From assembly GCA_965263225.1 (NCBI GenBank), contig CBDHHG010000051.1, positions 496,001 through 560,000 of the forward strand: 64,000 nucleotides of DNA, read 5' to 3'. The position numbers and the translations under genes are program-made. Numbering within the stretch: position 1 is the stretch's first letter; each line of letters opens with the position of its first letter. The notes under the pieces were generated by a model. That model had not been told where the DNA came from. It searched no databases and was given only the letters and a program-made list of their open reading frames with translations. Origin of the DNA: DT-111 sp965263225 (GTDB taxonomy: Bacteria > Bacteroidota > Bacteroidia > Chitinophagales > Saprospiraceae). Of this stretch, positions 46,587 to 55,730 are shown piece by piece.

Positions 46587-47387
46587 CTACCACTGAGTAA
46601 CATCAATAGGGTCGAATGAATCAAAGGCCTTGTCAGGAACTTCCTGGAAAACAGCAATTTCCGATAATTGGGGACGGCCACGGTCGCCAGAAAGCTGGAG
46701 ATCCCCATGCTTTTGATAACTTTTCCAAGGCATGGCAAAGCGCGGAGCCTCATCATCGGAATTGGTGTAAAAGTCCCATTGACAGACCAATTCACTAGCT
46801 GGATCAATATAAACAAGGTATTTATTCTGAGGCGTTACCCCCACTTCCTCAAAGGTCAATGCTAATACTTCTGCTGGCTTACCGTCTAGCGTCGTGTCCT
46901 GCCCCACGTATTTCAGGGTTACCCCAGAATCTTTCAATTTGAAAGGCATCACCAACCAATAGGAATCATTGATCCAGATTCGATTTCCTCGTTCTACATA
47001 GGTCTCAATGCTATCTGCATTTTCAAACACCACATTTCCCTTTTTCACTTTCCCACTTCCATCGGCCAAATTTACTAGGTAGATCGTACTATCTGCCGGA
47101 AAATCGATGCGAACTCTTTGTCCTTGCTTATCCCATAAAAGTGTTCTACGACCGAAAAAGTTCCAATGAAAATACCTGGTAGTGTCCCAGCTTTTTCTTC
47201 CTCCCATGGCCATCATCACTTTATCGGCCCACTCAATAGCCTTGGCATCGGATTCTTCCTCATTGAAACCGTCTGCCGCAGGATTGCCTACCTCTTCTTC
47301 CACCGTGGCTTCGGCAGAGGCTTGGTTGGCATCTTCACAGGCTATGGAAAGCAGGGCGATTAGAAAAGCGAACAAAAGGAATCTCAT
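46587..47387 (-). CDS. Lipoprotein of the DUF6503-like family
   Basis: This 266-residue protein has a signal peptide ending in the lipobox LSIAC, so it is a lipoprotein. A Glu/Ala-rich linker (about 20-45) precedes a beta-rich domain that starts KVMMAMGGRKSWDTTRYFHW and contains FGRRTLLWDK, NDSYWLVMPFKLKDSG and YVGQDTTLDGKPAEVL, resembling Bacteroidota proteins of the DUF6503 kind with a LolA-like concave sheet (inference). It may bind a lipid or carry an envelope component. No operon partner; the flanking gene starts are separated by about 190 and 180 bp. Confidence 0.72.
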   Translation of the reverse strand: MRFLLFAFLIALLSIACEDANQASAEATVEEEVGNPAADGFNEEESDAKAIEWADKVMMAMGGRKSWDTTRYFHWNFFGRRTLLWDKQGQRVRIDFPADSTIYLVNLADGSGKVKKGNVVFENADSIETYVERGNRIWINDSYWLVMPFKLKDSGVTLKYVGQDTTLDGKPAEVLALTFEEVGVTPQNKYLVYIDPASELVCQWDFYTNSDDEAPRFAMPWKSYQKHGDLQLSGDRGRPQLSEIAVFQEVPDKAFDSFDPIDVTQW

Positions 47388-47493
47388 AAGTTTAGCATTT
47401 TATCAATTCGGCCAAAAAATACGCATTTTTTTTCACCCACTTCAAGATTGCTAGGATACTTCTTTTTTCGGCTTCTAAAAAGTTATGCAGAGT

Positions 47494-47529
47494 AAAAAAA
47501 AAGGCCTTAATCCATTTCCGATTAAGACC
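47494..47529 (-). terminator. Rho-independent terminator of the OmpA/HhH operon
   Basis: A 10-bp stem with one G-T pair (47503-47512 with 47520-47529, 7-nt loop) followed on the minus strand by nine T residues (47502-47494), 38 bp after the stop of the minus-strand gene ending at 47568. Confidence 0.9.
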
Positions 47530-47567
47530 CAATCGTAGCAATGAGCTACTATCTCTATCTGCTATTC

Positions 47568-48578
47568 CTATTTAGGAGCTTTACCTCCATCTAGGAATTC
47601 CTGATATTCTCTTAAAGCTCTCCAGTTTTCCTCAGCAGCAAGTTGTGCTTGTTTTGGCCAAGTAGTTGGATCAGCCAAGCGATAACGATCACCTGCTTCT
47701 GTAAGAATCTCTTTCAATCGTTCCACCGAAGTCGCTCCCAGTTCAGCCCGGTTATTGATGCCAGCGGCCTTCAAGATGGATTCGATCTTAGGCCCGATCC
47801 CCTCTACAATTTGCAAATCTTCTGCTTTGCGAGAGAAGCCTAAGCGCTTCTGGGCTAATTTCTCGACTTTGGAGGGTGTGTCTGTGTTTCCTTTATCGTC
47901 ACGTCCGGTATCAAGGAATTTCTGGTATTCAATCAATTCATCCCAGTTACCTTTCAAGGCCAGTTCCGCTTGTCTTGCCCAAGTCTTAGGATCATGCATG
48001 CGGTAACGAGGTCCTGCGTCTGCCAGGATGCCCTTAAGCGTATCGTAGTCGGCTTCCGATAGATCTTTCCAATTCTTAATACCAGCATCTTTCAAGAGTC
48101 CCTCGATCTTAGGCCCGATACCTTCGACGATTTGTAGTTCATGCGGCTTCAGGATCGTACTCAAACTAAATGGTTTTTGAGTTCCTTCCTCAAGGCCATC
48201 CGTTCCGCCGGAAGCTACGACCATAGAAGAACCTCCATCATCATCTCCACTATCAGTATTACTTTTCTCTAGTCTAGCCAATAAGGTCATCTTATCTGCC
48301 TCGCACTTGCCTAGAGAAAGGCGGAGACCATCCTTGTCCTTTTCAGCCTCGTCCAACTTGTATTTCAAACCATTGAATTCTGCTTCAAGATCGGTATGAC
48401 GTTTCTTTTGATCCGCCAAATCTCTTTCGCATTTTTCAACTTCCGCTTTGTACTTAGCCCATAACCACCAGCCTAAAAGTAAGCCCAGTAGGAAAGATAG
48501 AAGAGAAGCTAACAACCAGGCCAACCAGCAGGGTAAGCCGAAGATCGTTGTATCTAATAATAATATATCGAATTGCAT
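47568..48578 (-). CDS. Membrane-anchored coiled-coil protein with duplicated helix-hairpin-helix domain
   Basis: This 336-residue protein has one transmembrane segment at about 16-40 and a coiled coil at about 42-105. Two copies of an 80-residue module occupy 148-224 and 255-330. Each module starts LQIVEGIGPKIE, a helix-hairpin-helix like those automatically labelled flap-endonuclease-1-like, and ends in a W-rich helix pair (NWDELIEYQKFLD, NWRALREYQEFLD). Basic residues after the helix suggest the modules face the cytoplasm. It follows an OmpA-domain gene by 28 bp in the same operon. Function unknown; nucleic-acid or protein binding is possible. Confidence 0.78.
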   Translation of the reverse strand: MQFDILLLDTTIFGLPCWLAWLLASLLSFLLGLLLGWWLWAKYKAEVEKCERDLADQKKRHTDLEAEFNGLKYKLDEAEKDKDGLRLSLGKCEADKMTLLARLEKSNTDSGDDDGGSSMVVASGGTDGLEEGTQKPFSLSTILKPHELQIVEGIGPKIEGLLKDAGIKNWKDLSEADYDTLKGILADAGPRYRMHDPKTWARQAELALKGNWDELIEYQKFLDTGRDDKGNTDTPSKVEKLAQKRLGFSRKAEDLQIVEGIGPKIESILKAAGINNRAELGATSVERLKEILTEAGDRYRLADPTTWPKQAQLAAEENWRALREYQEFLDGGKAPK

Positions 48579-48606
48579 CTTATTAAAGGTTTTGTAGTTG
48601 ATTCAA

Positions 48607-49449
48607 TTAGTTTTTGATGAGTCGAACTTCCGCACGTCGATTATTGTGTCTACCGGCTTCCGTCTCATTGGAATCGACAGGTTGGGATTTACCTTTAGAA
48701 TCCGTCGTGATCTGACTTCTATCAACGCCTTTTCCAACTAGAATATCTCTGATTTCCTTCGCTCTCCTCAACCCAAGTGCCACGTTGGCATCATCCCCTC
48801 CTACATTATCGGTATGACCTGTGATCGTCACTTTCTCTCCTGAAGTCTTAATTCTATTGGCGAGGCGATCCAGATAGTCATCCACAGCAGGATCAGCTTC
48901 TTTAATGGTTGAGTTGAATGGGAAGCGAATGATTACTCTATCATCTAATTCTTCTACTGTTTCTTCTGCCTCCGTCTCAGGGGTTTTCCATTCGAAATCA
49001 GCAGCTTCAAAATACCCTTCTTTCATCCCTTCTCGATCATCGACCAAACGAGCTCTTAGCTTAATTCGGTCGTCAGGGATATCAGGGGCCAGAAGGTCAC
49101 GGATTTGGGCTGCTCTGGCAAATCCCATGTTATCAAATCCTTCCGGAGCTTCTTCTCCTTCAAAATAGAGGCCTGTGATTTCAAGGATGTTGTTATCATC
49201 CAGTTGGGCAAGAAGGTTTTGTTTAGTGGCATCGAAGCCATCGTTGGTAAAAGCCTGTGCGCTGGACCACTGAAAGTCAATGGGATAACGCGATGCAACA
49301 GGAGTGGACGTTTCAGGTTCATCCACAATTGTGGTGGTATCCCCTGAGCCATCATCCGTGCAACACTGCTTTAGACACCCTTGGTAGGCGACTAGAGAGT
49401 ACAAGGCCCATATTATTAGCATAACAATGACCTTAATTGGTGCGGACAT
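48607..49449 (-). CDS. Inner-membrane-anchored OmpA-domain protein
   Basis: This 280-residue protein begins with one transmembrane helix at about 5-24, followed by a Cys-rich GCLKQCC patch and an acidic linker. The C-terminal OmpA domain (about 165-280) has VIIRFPFNSTIKEADPAV, VTITGHTDNVGGDD, ALGLRRAKEIRDILVGKGV and HNNRRAEVRLI, the usual peptidoglycan-binding signature. A middle region near 55-150 may be a second, degenerate copy of the same fold (GFARAAQIRDLLAPDIPDDRI matches its helix-strand). It is the first gene of the operon with the helix-hairpin-helix protein. Confidence 0.86.
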   Translation of the reverse strand: MSAPIKVIVMLIIWALYSLVAYQGCLKQCCTDDGSGDTTTIVDEPETSTPVASRYPIDFQWSSAQAFTNDGFDATKQNLLAQLDDNNILEITGLYFEGEEAPEGFDNMGFARAAQIRDLLAPDIPDDRIKLRARLVDDREGMKEGYFEAADFEWKTPETEAEETVEELDDRVIIRFPFNSTIKEADPAVDDYLDRLANRIKTSGEKVTITGHTDNVGGDDANVALGLRRAKEIRDILVGKGVDRSQITTDSKGKSQPVDSNETEAGRHNNRRAEVRLIKN

Positions 49450-49523
49450 ATGTCAACTTGTTTGTTAGTAAAAAAATATTCTAAAAAATATAAAATATAC
49501 CTTATCAAATTTGGCTAAGCAAC

Positions 49524-49556
49524 CAAAAATAACAATAAATCTTGGAGTCAGGGCAA
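49524..49556 (-). promoter_or_regulatory. Possible promoter of the OmpA/HhH operon
   Basis: On the minus strand TTG (49556-49554), 22-bp spacer and TATTTTTG (49531-49524) fit the Bacteroidota pattern, 74 bp before the ATG at 49449. Confidence 0.5.
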
Positions 49557-49738
49557 TCCAGAGGCCGTTTTACTTTGTGTAAGGGAGAAGAACATTACCA
49601 ACGACTAGAACGGGTTCATGAGAAGAATAATGTAGATGTCAGTATTATACATTCACAATTCTTAGACGGGACATTAACTACGGAGTCACAATTAGCTGTG
49701 GACTTTAATTGACTGAGTTGCTGAGCGAAGACAAAACA

Positions 49739-49768
49739 TTGTCTAAGAACGGAAAATCTTTATATTTG
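49739..49768 (+). promoter_or_regulatory. Promoter of ffh
   Basis: TTG at 49739-49741, 19-bp spacer and TATATTTG at 49761-49768 match the consensus exactly. The leader before the ATG at 49903 would be about 130 nt. Confidence 0.78.
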
Positions 49769-49902
49769 CATACTGTTGATCCAATGTTAGAATAGCTAGA
49801 TGAAATACTAGCGAACTAAGGATTTAGTTTATTTGTTATTCTAATCTGTTGGTGGAAGCAAAATAATTAATAATAACTGAAAATAAAAAAAATCGTTGAT
49901 TC

Positions 49903-51252
49903 ATGTTCGAAAGTCTTAGTGATCGCTTAGAAGGTGCGTTTAAGACCCTGAAGGGAGACGGCAAACTTACTGAGATCAACATTGCTCAATCGATAAAGGA
50001 GATACGTAGAGCCTTGGTATCTGCTGACGTTAACTACAAGATAGCCAAGGAATTTACGGATAAGGTTAAAGACAAAGCGCTTGGAACTGAAAATGTCCTC
50101 AAGGCGGTGAAGCCTGGGGAATTGATGGTGAAGATCGTTATGGACGAACTGGTCTCTCTCATGGGAGGACAGGCAGCAGGGATCAACATTAAAGGAGAGC
50201 CAGCCGTGGTCTTAATCGCCGGTCTACAAGGTTCTGGTAAAACGACCTTCTCTGGTAAGTTGGCTTTACACCTACGCACGAAGCGTAACAAGAAACCACT
50301 TTTGGTGGCTTGTGATGTATACCGTCCAGCAGCTATTGATCAGATTACGGTCTTAGGGGAGCAAGTTGGCGTCCCTGTATATAAAGAGGTAGAGAATAAG
50401 AATCCGGTAGAAATTGCCCTTAAGGCGATTAAGTACGCACAGGATAACAAGCATGATGTAGTAATCGTGGATACTGCTGGTCGATTGGCTATCGACGAGG
50501 CCATGATGGAGGAAATCTCTAATGTCAAAAATGCCATCCTCCCCAATGAGACCTTATTTGTAGTTGACTCTATGACGGGGCAAGATGCTGTGAATACTGC
50601 TAAAGCCTTCAATGAGGTCATCAACTACGATGGTGTGGTGCTAACCAAATTGGATGGTGATACCAGGGGTGGTGCGGCTTTATCAGTCAAATATACAGTT
50701 GGAAAACCCATCAAATTTGTCAGTACTGGTGAGCAAATGGACACTTTGGATGTCTTTCATCCAGACCGGATGGCTCAGCGGATTCTGGGCATGGGAGATA
50801 TTGTTTCTTTCGTTGAAAGAGCTCAGGAGCAGTTTGACGAAGAAGAGGCCAAGCGTCTTGAGAAAAAAATCCGCAAAAATAAGTTTGACTTCAATGACTT
50901 CTTGAGTCAGTTAGCCCAGATTCGTAAAATGGGTGATCTCAAGAGTTTGATGAACATGATTCCAGGTATGTCCAAAATGACTAAGAACCTAGATATCGAC
51001 AACAGTGCCTTCAACAAAGTGGAAGCGATCATTCTCTCCATGACTCCGCAAGAGAGATCCAATCCAGAATTGTTGAATATCAGTCGTAAAAAACGCATTG
51101 CTAAGGGCTGTGGTCAAACGATGGATGATATCAATCGCTTCATTAAGCAGTTTGATCAAATGCGCAAGATGATGCACAAGCTCAGCAAATCTCCTGGTAT
51201 GGCCGGGATGATGGGCGGTGGCGGTGGAAGAGGTCGTGGACGAAGGCGTTAA
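49903..51252 (+). CDS. ffh: Signal recognition particle protein Ffh (SRP54)
   Basis: This 449-residue GTPase delivers ribosomes making membrane proteins to the FtsY receptor. The N domain (about 1-85) is followed by the G domain with P-loop GLQGSGKTTFSGKLA near 107, DVYRPAAIDQ near 140, DTAGRLAIDE near 190, and TKLDGDTRGGAALS near 248. The Met-rich M domain that binds SRP RNA and signal peptides covers about 310-430 (SLMNMIPGMSKM, KGCGQTMDDINRFIKQFDQMRKMM). The C-terminus is GGGGGRGRGRRR, a lineage tail. It has its own promoter and terminator. Confidence 0.98.
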   Translation: MFESLSDRLEGAFKTLKGDGKLTEINIAQSIKEIRRALVSADVNYKIAKEFTDKVKDKALGTENVLKAVKPGELMVKIVMDELVSLMGGQAAGINIKGEPAVVLIAGLQGSGKTTFSGKLALHLRTKRNKKPLLVACDVYRPAAIDQITVLGEQVGVPVYKEVENKNPVEIALKAIKYAQDNKHDVVIVDTAGRLAIDEAMMEEISNVKNAILPNETLFVVDSMTGQDAVNTAKAFNEVINYDGVVLTKLDGDTRGGAALSVKYTVGKPIKFVSTGEQMDTLDVFHPDRMAQRILGMGDIVSFVERAQEQFDEEEAKRLEKKIRKNKFDFNDFLSQLAQIRKMGDLKSLMNMIPGMSKMTKNLDIDNSAFNKVEAIILSMTPQERSNPELLNISRKKRIAKGCGQTMDDINRFIKQFDQMRKMMHKLSKSPGMAGMMGGGGGRGRGRRR

Positions 51253-51281
51253 GTAGACGACTAAATTGCTAAAAATAAACC

Positions 51282-51320
51282 AAAGCCTGCCAGGATATAC
51301 TTTCTTGGCAGGCTTTCTTG
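51282..51320 (+). terminator. Rho-independent terminator of ffh
   Basis: 11-bp perfect stem (AAAGCCTGCCA 51282-51292 with TGGCAGGCTTT 51306-51316, 13-nt loop) running into a T-rich tail, 29 bp after the ffh stop. Confidence 0.82.
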
Positions 51321-51350
51321 TTACCTTTAACACAACCAATCCGATCTAGC

Positions 51351-54161
51351 ATGCGCTTACAGTTAATCTTTATTTTTCTTTGTCTCTCCGTCATGATTGC
51401 AGCCCAGAACACTTTTCCCTTAAATGGGAAACTCCCTTCAGATCAAGAGATTATCAGCGGTACCTTACCCAATGGTATGCAGTATTTCCTCAAAAAGAAC
51501 GCAAAACCAGAAAATCGAGCCGAATTGAGATTGGCAGTAAAGGCCGGTAGCTTGCAGGAAGATGAAGATCAATTGGGAATTGCCCATTTTGTCGAGCATA
51601 TGGCCTTTAACGGGAGTTCCCATTTCAAAAAGAATGAGCTCGTTGATTATCTTGAAAGTATCGGTACGCGCTTTGGAGCAGACCTGAATGCCTATACCAG
51701 TTTTGAAGAGACGGTCTATATGATTCAGGCAAGAACGGACAGTTTGGAATTATTGAAAAAAGGACTCTTGATCATGGAAGATTGGGCCTATGGTATCAGT
51801 TTTGAAAAGGAGGAAATTGACAAAGAGCGTGGTGTGGTAATTTCAGAGTGGAGAACTGGGCTTAGTGCTGATCAACGTATGCAACAGCAGTATTTTCCAG
51901 TGGCCTATAAAGGCTCACGTTATGCGGAGCGCTTACCTATTGGTAAACCAGAAATTATACAAGATGCGGACTATAGTACGATTAAGCGATTCTATCAAGA
52001 TTGGTATCGGCCGGACCTAATGGCTATTATTGCGGTGGGCGATTTTGATATGAAATGGATGGAGCAGGAAATCAAAGCTCGCTTTGCCAAAGTTCCAGGT
52101 AGAGACAATCCCAGACCAAGGGAGAAGTACGAAATTCCTTCAGATCCTTCCACCAGATATGCCATCTGCACCGACGAGGAGGCCACCTTTTCCAATATTC
52201 GGGTGATGTACCGACATCCTCACCTCAAGGTCAAGACCGTTGCAGATTACAAGGAGAACCTTGCACGCAATCTATACAATCGGATGCTAAACTCCCGCAT
52301 GATTGAGATCCAACAACAAGCTGATCCCCCCTTTACCTTTGCCTATTCGGGCTATGGCCAGGATATGAGTAACTTAGATAACTACTATCTATACGCCTTC
52401 GTCAAAGAAGGGGGAATGGAAAAAGGCATCAAAGCCGTATTACGTGCCACCCGACAAGCCTACTTACATGGCTTTCACCCCTCCGAACTGGAACGGCAGA
52501 AGCAAGAAATTCTGCGTGCCGCCGAAAAGGCAGCCAACGAGCAGGACAAAACACCTTCAGCCGGACTGGCCAGTGGCTTTGTATATCATTTCTTAAAGGG
52601 GAATGCTATACCTACAGCTAAGCAGCGCTTGTCCCTTTTACAACAATTGCTCCCGCTCATCTCGGTAGAAGACATAAACCCCTTACCCAAACAATGGATA
52701 CGTCCAGAAGAACGAGTGGTAATCGTTACAGGTCCGGATACAGAAAACCATCCCTTACCTACTGAAACCACGCTTAAAAGCTGGATAGACGAGTTCGATC
52801 AGATGGAAGTACCACCCTATGAGGACAATGTCGTTGAAGGCCCCATGATTAAAGAGAACCTATCCGTTAAGAAGATTGTAGCAGAGCATGAAGCCCCGGA
52901 TTTCAACATAACGGAATGGCGGCTTGAAAACGGAGTCCGAGTAGTTCTTAAACCGACAGATTTTAAGAATGACGAAGTTCTCATGACTGCCTGGGGCCCA
53001 GGAGGCTATTCCAATTATAAGGTGGAGGATCTACCAAGTGCCACTAATGCTGTCCCTATCCTGGTGCAAAGTGGGATTGGCCCATATGATTATGCCGCCT
53101 TAAACAAGCAATTGACTGGTAGGAATGCGGGGGTTAGCCCCTTCATTAGTGAGTTGTACGAAGGGTTAAGCGGAAATAGCTCCATGAAAGACCTTGAGAT
53201 GCTGTTCCAACTGACTTATCTCTACGTCACAGCCCCCCGGAAAGACCAGGATGCCTTTGCCAGCTATATCAACCGGCAAAAGTCGATCTTCGAAAATATT
53301 ATGACCAATCCCTACAATTATTTTGGTTTACAGAAACAAAAAATCAAATACAACAATCACCCCAGACGTCAGATCACCAATATGGAGACCCTGGCAAAAA
53401 TTGATTTGGATAAAATCTTGAGGGTGTACAAGGATCGTTTTGCTGATGCTAGTGATTTCACCTTCTTTTTTGTAGGGTCATTTACGCTTGAGCAGATGAA
53501 ACCTATGGTCCAAAAGTACTTGGGGAATCTACCCGGCACTGGGCGACTGGAGAGTTGGAAGAACGTCGGGGTTCAATTGCAAAAGGGACAGATAGATACG
53601 ACAATTGTAAAAGGTAAAGCCCCCAAGGCGCTAGTTGAATTATTGTATCACAATGATTTTCAATTTGATGCTGATAATCGTTACAGTCTGGGATCTTTAG
53701 CAAGTCTGTTGCGCATCAAGCTTCGAGAAGCCATGAGAGAGGATGAAGGCGGTGTCTATGGTGTAAGCGTACGGGCCTTCAGCAGTCAATACCCAAAGCC
53801 TGCATACAATATTCGCATCAGCTTTAATGCAGCCCCCGAAGAGGTGCAAAAACTGATAGAAATCACTAAATTGGAGATCGATAAAATCAAGGATGTGGGG
53901 GCTTTGGATAAAGACATCACCAAGATCGTTGAAACGCAGAAACAAGGCCGGATTAAGAATCTAAAAGAAAATCGCTACTGGCTGGGACAATTAAGTTATC
54001 GTTATCAAAATAATATCCCGCTAGATGGCATTAAGCTCGAAGTACTGGAAAAGTATACACAAAAATTAAACAGTGATCTACTGCGAGATGCAGCAAGGAC
54101 GTATCTGGACACCGAGAACTTCATGCAATTTTTACTGTTACCTGAGACGGATAAACCGTAA
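51351..54161 (+). CDS. M16 family zinc metalloprotease (pitrilysin/insulinase type)
   Basis: I take ATG 51351 as the start (936 residues) since it begins a signal peptide, LQLIFIFLCLSVMIAAQ; the frame is open from a TTG at 51318. The active N-terminal M16 domain has the inverted zinc motif HFVEH (H79, E82, H83) and third ligand E159 in DKERGVVISEW. A second, inactive M16 half at about 530-930 contains FVGSFTLEQMKPMVQKYLGNLP and REAMREDEGGVYGVSV, which includes the substrate-binding R/Y pair. A single chain with both halves resembles the PqqL-like group. It is probably periplasmic and degrades peptides. Confidence 0.94.
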   Translation: MRLQLIFIFLCLSVMIAAQNTFPLNGKLPSDQEIISGTLPNGMQYFLKKNAKPENRAELRLAVKAGSLQEDEDQLGIAHFVEHMAFNGSSHFKKNELVDYLESIGTRFGADLNAYTSFEETVYMIQARTDSLELLKKGLLIMEDWAYGISFEKEEIDKERGVVISEWRTGLSADQRMQQQYFPVAYKGSRYAERLPIGKPEIIQDADYSTIKRFYQDWYRPDLMAIIAVGDFDMKWMEQEIKARFAKVPGRDNPRPREKYEIPSDPSTRYAICTDEEATFSNIRVMYRHPHLKVKTVADYKENLARNLYNRMLNSRMIEIQQQADPPFTFAYSGYGQDMSNLDNYYLYAFVKEGGMEKGIKAVLRATRQAYLHGFHPSELERQKQEILRAAEKAANEQDKTPSAGLASGFVYHFLKGNAIPTAKQRLSLLQQLLPLISVEDINPLPKQWIRPEERVVIVTGPDTENHPLPTETTLKSWIDEFDQMEVPPYEDNVVEGPMIKENLSVKKIVAEHEAPDFNITEWRLENGVRVVLKPTDFKNDEVLMTAWGPGGYSNYKVEDLPSATNAVPILVQSGIGPYDYAALNKQLTGRNAGVSPFISELYEGLSGNSSMKDLEMLFQLTYLYVTAPRKDQDAFASYINRQKSIFENIMTNPYNYFGLQKQKIKYNNHPRRQITNMETLAKIDLDKILRVYKDRFADASDFTFFFVGSFTLEQMKPMVQKYLGNLPGTGRLESWKNVGVQLQKGQIDTTIVKGKAPKALVELLYHNDFQFDADNRYSLGSLASLLRIKLREAMREDEGGVYGVSVRAFSSQYPKPAYNIRISFNAAPEEVQKLIEITKLEIDKIKDVGALDKDITKIVETQKQGRIKNLKENRYWLGQLSYRYQNNIPLDGIKLEVLEKYTQKLNSDLLRDAARTYLDTENFMQFLLLPETDKP

Positions 54162-54177
54162 ATTGCTAGAAATCAGG

Positions 54178-55530
54178 CTAGTCCCTACTTAGCGCTTCTT
54201 TATAGACTCGTAAGCAACGCTCACGAGCCATTTTGTGTTCTACCATTGGTGCGGGATAGGTAGGTGTTCCGTATTCAGGTACCCATTTCTTGATGTAAGT
54301 CTTTTGTTTGTCGAACTTTTCCATTTGAGCAGTAGGGTTGAATACTCGAAAGTAGGGCGCTGCGTCCGTTCCACTCCCTGATGCCCACTGCCAACCGCCA
54401 TTGTTACTGGCTAAATCGAAATCCAAGAGTTTGGCAGCAAAGTAGGCCTCGCCCCAGCGCCAATCAATCAGCAAGTGCTTCGTCAAAAAACTAGCGGTGA
54501 TCATCCGCACTCGATTATGCATGTAGCCAGTGGCGTTCAACTCTCTCATGCCCGCATCAACGATGGGGTATCCCGTCTTACCTGCGCACCATTTTTCAAA
54601 TTCTGCCTCATCATTTCGCCAAGCAATATGTTCATACTTTGCCCGAAAGGCCTTTTTTTCCACATGCGGAAAATTGGACAGGATCATAGCGTAAAAATCA
54701 CGCCAGATCAGTTCATTTAAGTATACCTCACTTAGAGTAATAGCATGGCGGGCTTTTTGTCTAATGCTAATGGTACCAAAGCGAAAATGAAGCCCCAGCT
54801 TTGAAGTCCCTTCAATACCCGGGAAATTGCGCTTATCGCCATACTCCCGGATGCGTTTCCTATTTACTTCCAGTAGCGGATAATCTATCTTCGTTGCCAC
54901 AAATCCCATATCCTCCAGGCTGGGCAGGCCTTCCTCAAATTCTATCTTATGAAAACGATGGAAGTATTTTTCGTTTGGGTAGGATTGCAGGAAATAGGAA
55001 TCTGCCGCTGTTTGGTAAAATTGCTGCCCCAAGGCCGTTCTGGAAGCCAATTTAGCCTTCCATTTGCGGCTATAGGGTGTAAAAACAGTATAAGGACCTC
55101 CATCATCTTTTGTGACTTCCTTCTTTTCGAAGATCACCTGATCCTTGAAGGTTGTAAAGGGAATCTCAGCTGTCTTAAGTAAATCTAACACCTTGGCATC
55201 CCGCTCGCTGGCATAAGATTCGTAATCATGATTACAGTAGACTGATTTAATGTTAAGCTTGGCCATCAATTCTCTCCAAACTTCCTGAGGTTTTCCATAA
55301 TGAACCAGCATATCGGTACCCAACGCTCTCAATTCTGCCCGTAAGTTCTTTATGGTCTCATGAATAAAGCTGACTCTGGCATCAGCCCGATCTTCTAGCT
55401 TATCTAAGATATTTCGATCAAAAATAAATAGTGGCAGTACCTCTCCGCTCTCTTTGAGCGCATGATAAAGTCCTGCATTATCCTGTAATCTTAAATCTCT
55501 TCGAAACCAAAATATAGAAATAGATGCCAT
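54178..55530 (-). CDS. Deoxyribodipyrimidine photolyase / cryptochrome family
   Basis: This 450-residue flavoprotein likely repairs UV pyrimidine dimers with blue light. The antenna-binding domain begins ISIFWFRRDLRLQDNAGL, and the FAD domain starts near 220 with TSKLGLHFRFGTISIRQ. ELIWRDFYAMIL, MRELNATGYMHNRVRMITASFLTKHLLIDWRWGE and FDLASNNGGWQWASGSGTD are the FAD and electron-transfer (Trp) regions; DAAPYFRVFNP is the class I CPD photolyase signature. Length fits class I. A second photolyase-family gene (DASH type) lies at 61048. It converges with the M16 protease gene (16 bp apart). Confidence 0.94.
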   Translation of the reverse strand: MASISIFWFRRDLRLQDNAGLYHALKESGEVLPLFIFDRNILDKLEDRADARVSFIHETIKNLRAELRALGTDMLVHYGKPQEVWRELMAKLNIKSVYCNHDYESYASERDAKVLDLLKTAEIPFTTFKDQVIFEKKEVTKDDGGPYTVFTPYSRKWKAKLASRTALGQQFYQTAADSYFLQSYPNEKYFHRFHKIEFEEGLPSLEDMGFVATKIDYPLLEVNRKRIREYGDKRNFPGIEGTSKLGLHFRFGTISIRQKARHAITLSEVYLNELIWRDFYAMILSNFPHVEKKAFRAKYEHIAWRNDEAEFEKWCAGKTGYPIVDAGMRELNATGYMHNRVRMITASFLTKHLLIDWRWGEAYFAAKLLDFDLASNNGGWQWASGSGTDAAPYFRVFNPTAQMEKFDKQKTYIKKWVPEYGTPTYPAPMVEHKMARERCLRVYKEALSRD

Positions 55531-55730
55531 AAAATCTTATTCTCTTCGTTATTCTACTGAGTTGGGAAGAGGAGGACAACGGTTCATCTGGACACTTTTC
55601 CTTCTCCTCCCTACCCTAACCCAGTTTTTAGGCCATTGTTTAAAATTTACTTTCTAAAGAAACCGTAAAGCTGTTAACTTTGGCTCTTATTCTAGGCAAG
55701 TAAGTCAATTGAACTAATAAACTGAAAACG

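Larger units (their letters stand above)
49450..49902. other. Intergenic region between divergent OmpA operon and ffh
   Basis: No coding frame or RNA gene recognised. It holds a predicted promoter on each strand (49524-49556 minus, 49739-49768 plus). I looked for an SRP RNA next to ffh and did not see its conserved tetraloop domain. Confidence 0.45.

Noticed and set aside
49450..49902. SRP RNA gene beside ffh
   Set aside because: The conserved SRP RNA apical loop and matching long stem were not found on either strand.
51322..51329. TACCTTTA as a promoter for the M16 protease gene
   Set aside because: No TTG lies 19-22 bp upstream; the nearest is 14 bp away within the ffh terminator.
55675..55682. 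TAACTTTG as a promoter -7 box for the TPR lipoprotein gene
   Set aside because: The nearest upstream TTG is 36 bp away, outside the normal spacing.
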